Source of the DNA: Deltaproteobacteria bacterium
Lineage (GTDB): Bacteria; Desulfobacterota; Desulfobacteria; Desulfobacterales; B30-G6
Assembly (NCBI GenBank): GCA_003647375.1
Contig: QMMS01000131.1
Location: forward strand, 1 to 11,095
Length of the DNA stretch: 11,095 nt
Direction: 5' to 3'
The translations under genes were made by a program, and so were the position numbers. Position 1 is the stretch's first letter. Every line of letters begins with the position of its first letter. Under the pieces are notes generated by a model. It worked only from the letters and a program-made list of their open reading frames with translations. It ran no database searches and had not been told where the DNA came from. Of this stretch, positions 1 through 6,420 are shown one piece after another.

Positions 1-97
1 TCTTAGCAAACACATTGTCTTTATTCAAGAATAATTCGGATTCTTCATGTTTCCCTCTGGATGTCCTCCCGGTTTGAGCAGGCTGAGGAACTTTCAT
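1..97 (-). CDS. 5' end of an unidentified gene, cut by the window edge
   Basis: An open frame starts at an ATG (minus strand, base 97) and runs 32 codons to the window edge without a stop. It begins only 5 bases after the stop codon of the GT2 gene, so the two probably share a transcript. The visible residues start MKVPQPAQTG and are polar and charged, with no signal peptide or membrane segment. The nearest ribosome-binding-like bases are a weak GGGA about 9 bases upstream. An in-frame GTG slightly further upstream, overlapping the GT2 gene, is an alternative start. I do not recognise the family; a role linked to the glycosyltransferase is inferred from spacing only. Confidence 0.4.
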   Translation of the reverse strand, partial: MKVPQPAQTGRTSRGKHEESELFLNKDNVFAK

Positions 98-102
98 GAT
101 AA

Positions 103-1131
103 CTAGTCCCACAAATGCGGATAAAATTTTTGGATAATTCCGTCCACGAGCCGCGACTTGATACCGATATAGCTTAGCAGCTTTTCAAATATAATAATCA
201 CCAGGATCACCGGAAGAAGAAGGGCCGCCAGAGTGATTTTATAATACCCATGCCCCAGCATTCGAATTGATGTAAAATTATCACCCAGCAGGACGGACAG
301 GCCGTGATACGCAATAAGGCAGATCACTGTCATGGGTATGCCGATGGCTGCCGTTATCACTTTGTAAAGGTTGTCCAAAAGCGGGTGCCGGGCAATCTGA
401 TCCCGAAGGTTTCCCTTGGTGTAAGTGTAGCGTTTTCCCGGAACAACCGCCTCGGTAAAAAACTTGAGTGGAAAATAGGAAATAATATATGCGGTAATGG
501 CGGAGACATCCAATACCGGTCTGAAATGACTGTGAATCCCGCCATAAATAGCACCAATCCGGACGAACGCGATAACCGTTCCCATATCTCCGGCCTTTAT
601 AAGAATCTCCGATTCGGTAACATATTTTTCCTGGGTTAAAGTCATGCGCTGAATCAGTGCCAACGGGTACACCCGGAAACCGCACTGGGTGTCCTCGATA
701 AACTGGTTGGCTGCCAGAGAGATAAAAAATCGTGCCACATGCATGGCATTGAAGCGCGCTCTTGGAATGTTTTTTCTAGAATGCATGCGTGACCCGACAA
801 TGATGTTTCCCGGGCTCTCTTTGTGGGCATAAACCAGTCCGGGTATTTCATCCGGGTTGTGCTGTCCATCGCCATCCATGCTGATCACGGCCGTAAAACC
901 CTGCTTCGCAGCTGCCTTGAACAGCACTTTGAGCGCATTTCCCTTGCCCCGGTTCCTGCCGATGAAAATGACTTTTGCACCTGCCGATAGCGCATTTTTC
1001 CCTGTGTCATCTCTGGAGCCATCGTCCGCAACCATGACTGTCCGCACATGCTGAAAAACCCCTTCAACCACGTTGCCAATGGTGTCTGCAACATTGTAGG
1101 CAGGTATGATCACACAAATCTTATCTTCCAA
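103..1131 (-). CDS. Family 2 glycosyltransferase with C-terminal membrane helices (polyprenyl-phosphate sugar transferase-like)
   Basis: This enzyme probably moves a sugar from a nucleotide donor to a lipid carrier or lipid acceptor at the cytoplasmic membrane. With the start at 1131 (342 residues), the GT-A fold opens with CVIIPAYN (about residues 6-13). The DDGS motif (36-39) and DGDGQHNP (86-93), which holds the metal/nucleotide-binding aspartates, follow, then DTQCGFRVYP further on. This order is typical of DPM1/polyprenyl-phosphate glycosyltransferases. Two hydrophobic segments (about 258-283 and 296-325) anchor the C-terminus. The start is a TTG with AAAAGG 5 bases upstream, which puts the first strand right at the N-terminus as in the family. 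The frame stays open to another TTG at 1182, which would add 17 residues but lacks a ribosome binding site. It is divergent from the ATP-grasp gene. Acceptor and sugar cannot be told from sequence. Confidence 0.88.
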   Translation of the reverse strand: MEDKICVIIPAYNVADTIGNVVEGVFQHVRTVMVADDGSRDDTGKNALSAGAKVIFIGRNRGKGNALKVLFKAAAKQGFTAVISMDGDGQHNPDEIPGLVYAHKESPGNIIVGSRMHSRKNIPRARFNAMHVARFFISLAANQFIEDTQCGFRVYPLALIQRMTLTQEKYVTESEILIKAGDMGTVIAFVRIGAIYGGIHSHFRPVLDVSAITAYIISYFPLKFFTEAVVPGKRYTYTKGNLRDQIARHPLLDNLYKVITAAIGIPMTVICLIAYHGLSVLLGDNFTSIRMLGHGYYKITLAALLLPVILVIIIFEKLLSYIGIKSRLVDGIIQKFYPHLWD

Positions 1132-1236
1132 AACAACCTTTTCCAACCTTGAATCAAATAGCGGCAAAGCCGCGTCACACAAGATTGCAGCAGCAATCCT
1201 GTTTACATTTGAGACAACCTACAGTATTCTTCTGGA

Positions 1237-2433
1237 ATGGTAAATACCTTTTCCGACGTGTTTGTGACCGATGGGCACTGGCGCAAAACCCTTGCAGCCG
1301 TAAGGACTTTAGGGCAAAACCGCATACGGGTAACTGTCGGCGAAAGCACACTCCTATCCATGTCCGGCTTTTCCAGGTACTGTCATACAAGAACCGTCTA
1401 CCCCTCCCCACGGTTGTCGCCCGATAAATTTCTGGAATTCATACATGATCTGCTGACAAAAAAGTCATTTCGGATGCTGCTGCCCATGGAGGAAGATACC
1501 GCATACCTTTTGTCCGGCCATCTGAACACGTTCTCACAGTTGACCTATTTGCCGATACCTCCCAAGGACAAACTCGCACGGGTACGCAACAAGGCCAATG
1601 TCATCCACATAGCTGAGCAACTGGGCATACCGGTTCCACAAACCTGGCACATTCAGGACCTCTCTCAACTTGATGACCTTGCGGATATGCTTCCGTATCC
1701 TGTGGTCATCAAGCCCCAAATCAGTTCGGGTGCTGTGGGTGTCGCTTATCCGAAGAACCAACGGGAGCTCAAGGAAACATATCAGACCATTCATCAGCAG
1801 TTTCCATTTCCCATGATCCAGGAGTTCATTCCAAGAGAGGGCAGCGGGTACGGCGCGTCTTTTCTATTTGATGAACAATCCAGCCTAAAAGCCGGATTCG
1901 TCCATAAACGGCTACGGGAATATCCGGTCACAGGAGGCGCCAGCACCCTGCGTGTCAGCATCCGGCACGACGACATTTATGACATGGCACGAACGCTTCT
2001 CGAAAAGATCGGATGGGTCGGGGTAGCCATGGTTGAATTCAAGGTCGATCCCCGGGACGGCTTGCCCAAACTGATGGAAATAAATCCGAGATTCTGGGGC
2101 TCGCTGTCTCTGGCCATTCATGCGGGTGTCAACTTTCCGCTCCTCCTGCACAAGATGGCCATGGGGGAACACTTCGAACCGGTCGAAAAGTATCGTCCCG
2201 GTATTGCCTGCAGATGGCTGATTCCGGGTGATCTTCTTCACTTTATATTCAATCCGAATCGAAGCCGGATTATGAATGATTTCTTTCGTTTCAATACCTC
2301 CGACACCTTTTATGATATTCTGTCGGTATCGGATCCGATACCTGCGATTGTCAAAATTCTTTCACCGATAACCTTTTTATACGATGCAGACATGAAAGCC
2401 CGACTTAAAACACGGCACAATTTGAAATTGTAA
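1237..2433 (+). CDS. ATP-grasp domain protein (carboxylate-amine/thiol ligase type)
   Basis: This is a 398-residue ATP-grasp enzyme, expected to activate a carboxylate as an acyl phosphate and join it to an amine or thiol. The N-terminal part (about 1-100) is a Rossmann-like pre-ATP-grasp region starting VFVTDGHWRKTLAAVR. The ATP-grasp fold covers about 110-310: NKANV near 118-122, the nucleotide-binding lysine in VVIKP (K159), and the magnesium ligands E267 (MVEFK) and E281/N283 in LMEINPRFWG. The carbamoyl-phosphate-synthase-like EINPR motif is intact, so the enzyme should be active. The ATG at 1237 is the first start after an in-frame stop at 1210, although its ribosome binding site is weak. 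Only 105 bases separate it from the divergent GT2 start. Such ligases occur in peptide, sugar-nucleotide and envelope modification pathways; the substrate here is unknown. Confidence 0.87.
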   Translation: MVNTFSDVFVTDGHWRKTLAAVRTLGQNRIRVTVGESTLLSMSGFSRYCHTRTVYPSPRLSPDKFLEFIHDLLTKKSFRMLLPMEEDTAYLLSGHLNTFSQLTYLPIPPKDKLARVRNKANVIHIAEQLGIPVPQTWHIQDLSQLDDLADMLPYPVVIKPQISSGAVGVAYPKNQRELKETYQTIHQQFPFPMIQEFIPREGSGYGASFLFDEQSSLKAGFVHKRLREYPVTGGASTLRVSIRHDDIYDMARTLLEKIGWVGVAMVEFKVDPRDGLPKLMEINPRFWGSLSLAIHAGVNFPLLLHKMAMGEHFEPVEKYRPGIACRWLIPGDLLHFIFNPNRSRIMNDFFRFNTSDTFYDILSVSDPIPAIVKILSPITFLYDADMKARLKTRHNLKL

Positions 2434-2456
2434 TTGTCTATGAAACAGAAAATGCC

Positions 2457-2963
2457 ATGACCGAACTCATTCTATTCCTTAAAGACAACCTTGCAGAACA
2501 TTTTGTGATCTACTTTATCCCCCTCTATTATCTGGGAGGGCGCCCCATTGCATTGATCAGCGCCCAGTTGATAGGTCACAAAATCTCGTTTCTGCTGCCG
2601 GTTGCCGTACTGCTCGATACGCTTCAGATACCCATTTTTTATCACCTGTACGGAAGTATCTCCAACAGCGCCTTGATTCGGAAATTATCCGCAAGGAGAA
2701 AACAAAAAGAAGCCAAAAGGCAAAAAACCCCTCTTTTCCAATGGGTTCATGCTTTGGGGATACCCGGTGTAATTGTCATTACTATTCTGCCTTTGAAAGG
2801 GTGCGGAATTCTCAGCGGTTTTATCTTATCCAAACTCCTGCAGCTTCCAAAAACAAGAGTCTATCTGCTTCTGATCCTGGGAAGCATCATTGGTTGTGGT
2901 ATTCTCTTTGGGTTGGGGGGGATTCTTCTGAAGAGCTGGGAATTGTTGACCAACAAATTTTAA
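2457..2963 (+). CDS. Small membrane protein, small multidrug export family-like
   Basis: This 168-residue protein has about four hydrophobic segments (roughly residues 15-35, 43-63, 96-120, 130-156) split by a very basic loop near 75-92 (RRKQKEAKRQK). The second half, LPLKGCGILSGFILSKLLQL followed by P-K and a glycine-rich helix, resembles the re-entrant signature of the small multidrug export family (PF06695). In that family a proline- and glycine-rich stretch precedes a conserved helix-LP/LNR-helix unit. The gene starts 23 bases after the ATP-grasp stop, so the two are probably co-transcribed. There is no clear ribosome binding site. A 6-codon mini-ORF at 2440-2460 ends in TGA overlapping the ATG, which could couple translation. 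A transport role for the ATP-grasp product is inference. Confidence 0.68.
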   Translation: MTELILFLKDNLAEHFVIYFIPLYYLGGRPIALISAQLIGHKISFLLPVAVLLDTLQIPIFYHLYGSISNSALIRKLSARRKQKEAKRQKTPLFQWVHALGIPGVIVITILPLKGCGILSGFILSKLLQLPKTRVYLLLILGSIIGCGILFGLGGILLKSWELLTNKF

Positions 2964-3017
2964 AAAGAGTAGAAATATGGGGGGAACAAGATATGAAAGG
3001 GTTGGAGGGAACTACTG

Positions 3018-3062
3018 GTTCATTGTGTTCGTTGTGTTCATTGAGTTTATTGAGTTTTTTCG
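3018..3062 (+). repeat. Array of 9-base units, consensus GTTYRTTGW
   Basis: Four consecutive 9-mers read GTTCATTGT, GTTCGTTGT, GTTCATTGA and GTTTATTGA (3018-3053), followed by a degenerate fifth unit GTTTTTTCG. Variation is confined to positions 4, 5 and 9 of the unit in the first four copies. It lies 55 bases after the stop codon of the small membrane protein gene. Function unknown. Confidence 0.8.
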
Positions 3063-3191
3063 ATAATCGTCACACTGTTCGGCATAACAGTTACTAAAGA
3101 TCTCAAACAGTTTCACAATCGCACAAGGATCACCCATCGGTCTTAAAACGTTGCCTCTTTTTGGTTTATAGGTCCGAAAACTTTAAGCAAC

Positions 3192-3218
3192 CCAACAAAC
3201 TCAATGAACACAATAAAC
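3192..3218 (-). repeat. Inverted array of the same 9-base unit
   Basis: Read on the minus strand from 3218, three units are GTTTATTGT, GTTCATTGA and GTTTGTTGG, the same 9-base periodicity as the array at 3018-3062. Bases 3197-3213 are the exact reverse complement of 3032-3048 (17 bases), so the transcript could fold into a long-range stem with a loop of 148 bases. Confidence 0.75.
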
Positions 3219-3314
3219 CTCTGCCTCTCAGACCCTTTCTTTTTACTTTCCCACAAAATCAGTGTATAAATAAGATGTCTTTCAAAAATGTATTTTGCCG
3301 AGGTCCCACGACCC

Positions 3315-5858
3315 ATGTCTCAATTCATCCACCGCTTCCATAAGGCCATCATCGTCATGGCGATGGTTCTCACGGCGATATCGATCATGGCCGCCTTGCG
3401 GCTCAAGCTGAACCTGAGCCTCTTTTCTCTGCTCCCGTCAGACCGCCCGGAAGTTCAGCGCTTTTTTGATATCGCCGAGGAAGTCGGATTTCAATCTCTG
3501 TTGATATCGGTCATTGAGGTGGATGGAAACCTGGATATGCCGGTCATCGCCGAATTCATGGATACCCTGGCTGGACACTATGCTGAAAGCCCCATGATTG
3601 CCAAGGTGGATCATCGACGCGATTCCGAGCAGCTCCTGAGCATGTTCGACACCCTCCTCGCCTATATCCCCCTGCTCCTGACACCGGAGAACATGGAAAA
3701 ACTCTCGGAGAATCTGACAGACGAGAAAATTGAGCAAAAAGTTCGCGAAAACAGGCAACTCCTTATGACACCGCTGGGTCCGGCGGGGAAACGGATGATT
3801 TCCCTAGATCCTCTGGGCCTGGGAGACCTGCTTTTTTCAACACTTCAAATTCCTTTCCACCAGAAAGGTGAGCTCAATGAAACCGGGCTGTACCGGACAA
3901 GAAACAACCGCACCTATTTCATGTTCCTGACACCCACAGAGCCCCCACAGGACATCACCTTCAGCAAAAAGTTGATGCAGGCAATCGATGTCGTGGAAAA
4001 ACGAGTGTTGGGAGAGGTTTCAAAACATCTCGATTTTTCGGAAACAATCATCCACATTCAGCACACCGGCGGCTACCCCATTGCCGTCAAAGATGAAGCC
4101 ATTACCCGGCTGGATATCAAGGTCACTCTGATTACCTCCTTTGTCTGTGTCATGGTCTTGTTTTTCATATCGTTTCGAACCCCCGGAATTCTTTTACTCG
4201 TCAGCGTACCACTGGTTATGAGTCTCCTTTGGACCATCGGATTTGCCGGTATTCTGTTTCAGCATCTCAACATTCTGACCTGTCTATTTGCCTGTGTCCT
4301 GATCGGGCTGGGCATCGATTTTGCTATCCATGTCGTCAATCGTTTTTATGACCCGGAAATAGCAGATCTTGACGATCTGTCACGCCTGGAAATCACATTC
4401 CAGGAGACAGGAATGGGGATATTCATCGGCGGCATCACCACCGCCATGGCTTTTTATGCGGTTGGTCTCTCTGATTTCAAGGGATTCAGGGAACTCGGCA
4501 TTTTAACCGGAACGGGTATTTTATTCTGCCTCCTGGCCATGCTGGTACTCCTGCCTGCCTGCCTTGTCTGGACTTCATGCACCGGGCGATTCCATGGGAA
4601 GGCAACCCTGGCTGGTTTTTTTCTGACCCCTTTGCTGACTTCCATAAAGCGTCATCCCGGGCGAACGCTGATCTTGGCCACCCTGTGCACAAGCGCCCTG
4701 GTCATCGCCGGTTTCCAGGTGGACTTCGATGACAACCTTAAAAACTTCAGGCCCAGTGACAGCAGCGTATTGCGACTGCAGGATAAAGTTACCACCTGGC
4801 TCGGCGGGTCCACCGGCACGGTTCTGCTGACGGTAACCGGATCTTCCGAAGAAGACGTCATGAACCGCGAAGCAGCCATGGTTCGGTCTCTGCAATCCAT
4901 GAAAGAACAGGGCAACATATCCAAGATCATTTCCACAAGCCGGTTTCTGTTGTCACCTGCTCTGCAGAAACGTAACATCGCATGGGTGCAGTCACATCCG
5001 AAAGACTTCGACCTGGATCGAATACGGCAAAGCCTTGAGAGCGCCCTGAAAAAATACGGGTTTCGAACCATCGGCCTGTATGACCGCTATATAGAACAAC
5101 TTGGAAAGGGTTTTTCCAGTCAATCTGCACTGCTCCCATCACATCTGCGCACATCAAGCGTAAGTTCAATTCTAAGCCGCCTTACCTTCCAGAAAAGCAA
5201 TCGATTTACCGCAATCATCTACATCCATCCGACGCTGGATCTCTGGTCGTATGAGGATACAATCCAATTCAAGGACCAACTCATCCAAAACCTGTCACAA
5301 GCAGGTGTGGACCCTGCCTCCTTTCATTTAACCGGCACCAATATCCTCACGGGCGAGCTTAAACGACTGATCCTCCAGAACCTCAAAACATCACTGGGTC
5401 TGGCAAGCCTGTGCATCGTGGTCATCCTCTGGATCTACTATCGAAATATCAGATATCTCTTTTTCTCGGTGCTTCCGCTTTTTATCGGGATGTCGATACT
5501 GATGGGATTGATGGCCCTGTTTCAGGTGGACTTCAATTTCCTGAACATCATGGTGATACCGATGATCATCGGTATCGGTATCGATGATGGTGTCCATTTT
5601 ACCAACACCTTCAGGCATCCGAACTACCACACCCCCTTGAGGGGGTTGTTCCAAACCGGCAGGGCCGTTGTGCTGACGTCTCTGACCACCATCGCAGGCT
5701 TCGGTTCCATCATACTATCCCATTATCCAGGACTGAGAAGCATGGGAATTGTCGCGGTCATCGGCATTGCAGGCTGCCTGTTCGGCAGTATTATCCTGAT
5801 GCCGGCCATCTTTGAAATACGTAACCATCGAATAAAAAAACATCAAAAGGAGGCTTGA
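3315..5858 (+). CDS. MMPL/RND-superfamily exporter (HpnN-like)
   Basis: This 847-residue inner-membrane transporter has the two-fold RND/MMPL layout. TM1 (about 11-29) is followed by a large periplasmic domain (about 30-262), TM2-6 (about 264-415), TM7 (about 448-468), a second periplasmic domain, and TM8-12 (about 692-845). Both halves carry the proton-relay type motif in their fourth helix: IGLGIDFAIH (D335) and IGIGIDDGVHF (D757/D758). RND pumps use such aspartates to couple proton flow to export; MMPL members move lipids or other hydrophobic molecules, and hopanoid-associated HpnN proteins have this size. I chose ATG 3315 because GAGG lies 11 bases upstream and TM1 follows at normal distance; ATG 3288 would add 9 residues. 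The next gene is translationally coupled. Substrate is not determined. Confidence 0.9.
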   Translation: MSQFIHRFHKAIIVMAMVLTAISIMAALRLKLNLSLFSLLPSDRPEVQRFFDIAEEVGFQSLLISVIEVDGNLDMPVIAEFMDTLAGHYAESPMIAKVDHRRDSEQLLSMFDTLLAYIPLLLTPENMEKLSENLTDEKIEQKVRENRQLLMTPLGPAGKRMISLDPLGLGDLLFSTLQIPFHQKGELNETGLYRTRNNRTYFMFLTPTEPPQDITFSKKLMQAIDVVEKRVLGEVSKHLDFSETIIHIQHTGGYPIAVKDEAITRLDIKVTLITSFVCVMVLFFISFRTPGILLLVSVPLVMSLLWTIGFAGILFQHLNILTCLFACVLIGLGIDFAIHVVNRFYDPEIADLDDLSRLEITFQETGMGIFIGGITTAMAFYAVGLSDFKGFRELGILTGTGILFCLLAMLVLLPACLVWTSCTGRFHGKATLAGFFLTPLLTSIKRHPGRTLILATLCTSALVIAGFQVDFDDNLKNFRPSDSSVLRLQDKVTTWLGGSTGTVLLTVTGSSEEDVMNREAAMVRSLQSMKEQGNISKIISTSRFLLSPALQKRNIAWVQSHPKDFDLDRIRQSLESALKKYGFRTIGLYDRYIEQLGKGFSSQSALLPSHLRTSSVSSILSRLTFQKSNRFTAIIYIHPTLDLWSYEDTIQFKDQLIQNLSQAGVDPASFHLTGTNILTGELKRLILQNLKTSLGLASLCIVVILWIYYRNIRYLFFSVLPLFIGMSILMGLMALFQVDFNFLNIMVIPMIIGIGIDDGVHFTNTFRHPNYHTPLRGLFQTGRAVVLTSLTTIAGFGSIILSHYPGLRSMGIVAVIGIAGCLFGSIILMPAIFEIRNHRIKKHQKEA
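5847..5853 (+). promoter_or_regulatory. Ribosome binding site for the ABM-domain gene
   Basis: AAAGGAGG lies inside the last codons of the exporter gene, 7 bases before ATG 5861. It decides the start: a TTG at 5855, overlapping the exporter stop codon, is only 1 base from this site and would be too close. Confidence 0.8.
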
Positions 5859-5860
5859 AA

Positions 5861-6145
5861 ATGATCAGGGTTCATATCAAAAGAAACGTGCCCGAAGAAA
5901 AAAAGGAAGCATTACTGGTATTCATCAATCAGCTGCGATCTATCACTTTGGGCGTCCCAGGGTATATCACCGGGGAAACATTGAAACGGGTTGACAAACC
6001 CGGGGAAAGTCTGGTGGTCACCAAATGGCAATCAGTCTATTATTGGAATGCGTGGCTTCAACGCACTGAACGCGGTGAAATACAAAAACAGATCGATGCG
6101 TTGCTGGGGGATGAAACCCGGTACGAAATCTACACGTTTGAATAA
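5861..6145 (+). CDS. ABM-domain (antibiotic biosynthesis monooxygenase fold) small protein
   Basis: This soluble protein of 94 residues matches the ABM ferredoxin-like fold (PF03992). It opens with a strand (IRVHIKRNV), followed by a helix with a charged start (PEEKKEALLVFINQLR). The family's GYITGETL strand and a second one with the typical LVVTKWQS motif come next, then a helix starting YYWNAWL. ABM proteins are heme-degrading enzymes, quinol-type monooxygenases or small ligand sensors; no heme-ligand residue can be assigned here. It starts 3 bases after the exporter stop with its ribosome binding site inside the exporter gene, so the two are almost certainly one operon. That suggests a job related to the exporter's cargo, but this is inference. 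The ORF could also be read from TTG 5855, adding 2 residues. Confidence 0.85.
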   Translation: MIRVHIKRNVPEEKKEALLVFINQLRSITLGVPGYITGETLKRVDKPGESLVVTKWQSVYYWNAWLQRTERGEIQKQIDALLGDETRYEIYTFE

Positions 6146-6170
6146 ATTTGTCCTACGATTTTGCGGATAA

Positions 6171-6221
6171 TCAGGACCGATGTTTTCACTTCTTGGCTGA
6201 CTATCTCAAGAATTATCATGG
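6171..6221 (+). repeat. Direct repeat, copy 1, upstream of acnA
   Basis: These 51 bases match 9213-9263 at 43 positions without gaps (about 84%); the best block is TTTTCACTTCTTGG, followed by TGACTATCTCA. It lies 26 bases after the ABM gene stop. Its first bases (AGGAC, 6173-6177) can pair with GTCCT at 6150-6154, a weak 5-bp hairpin. Function unknown. Confidence 0.75.
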
Positions 6222-6382
6222 ATACGAGACAGGCGCTCCGGCGTATCTTCAGTATGCACGTTGCCTTTATCGCTCTGTTGTGGTTAATTTCTTTCACAGG
6301 AATATTGCTACTCATCCTGAGGGCAACACCCATGATGGGGACACTAACTATGCGCCCGGACAGTTGGCAGGGAAAAAGTTAA
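6218..6382 (+). CDS. Possible 54-residue single-pass membrane protein
   Basis: An ATG at 6218 opens a 54-codon frame beginning MDTRQALRRIF, followed by one clear hydrophobic stretch (about residues 14-36, AFIALLWLISFTGILLLIL) and a short polar tail. The basic N-terminus followed by a helix is what a small inner-membrane protein would look like. Against it: only a weak AAGA precedes the start, the ATG falls within the end of the direct repeat, and the whole spacer is unusually poor in stop codons in several frames. No family is recognised. It ends 38 bases before acnA. Confidence 0.3.
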   Translation: MDTRQALRRIFSMHVAFIALLWLISFTGILLLILRATPMMGTLTMRPDSWQGKS

Positions 6383-6409
6383 GCGTTTTGTGGTGCAAAA
6401 TCGAATATC

Positions 6410-6416
6410 AGGAGGG
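6410..6416 (+). promoter_or_regulatory. Strong ribosome binding site for acnA
   Basis: AGGAGGG ends 4 bases before ATG 6421. It fixes the acnA start, even though the frame is open for 91 further codons upstream (to 6148); that extension has no resemblance to aconitase. Confidence 0.85.
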
Positions 6417-6420
6417 TAAT

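Larger units (their letters stand above)
2964..3314. other. Gene-free spacer with 9-base repeat arrays
   Basis: This 351-base stretch lies between the small membrane protein and the exporter and has no convincing gene. Frames open here are short and low in complexity; the LCSLCSLSLL-type peptide is simply the 9-base repeat read as codons. It carries two short arrays of the same 9-base unit in opposite orientation (listed separately), separated by about 130 bases. I see no strong terminator after 2963 and no confident sigma-70 promoter, although the exporter gene must have a promoter here unless it is read from upstream. Confidence 0.7.

Noticed and set aside
1132..1182. Longer GT2 start at TTG 1182
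   Set aside because: No ribosome binding site and 17 extra residues before the first strand; TTG 1131 has AAAAGG 5 bases upstream. Not excluded.
2741..3097. 118-codon plus-strand frame overlapping the small membrane protein gene
   Set aside because: Largely a shadow of the 2457-2963 gene in another frame; the tail is the 9-base repeat translated into a Cys/Ser/Leu low-complexity peptide.
3018..3218. CRISPR array
   Set aside because: Units are 9 bases, contiguous and without spacers, and the two blocks are inverted.
6148..6420. N-terminal extension of aconitase by 91 codons from TTG 6148
   Set aside because: The extension does not resemble aconitase, starts with TTG without a ribosome binding site, and ATG 6421 has AGGAGGG at ideal distance and a family-like N-terminus.
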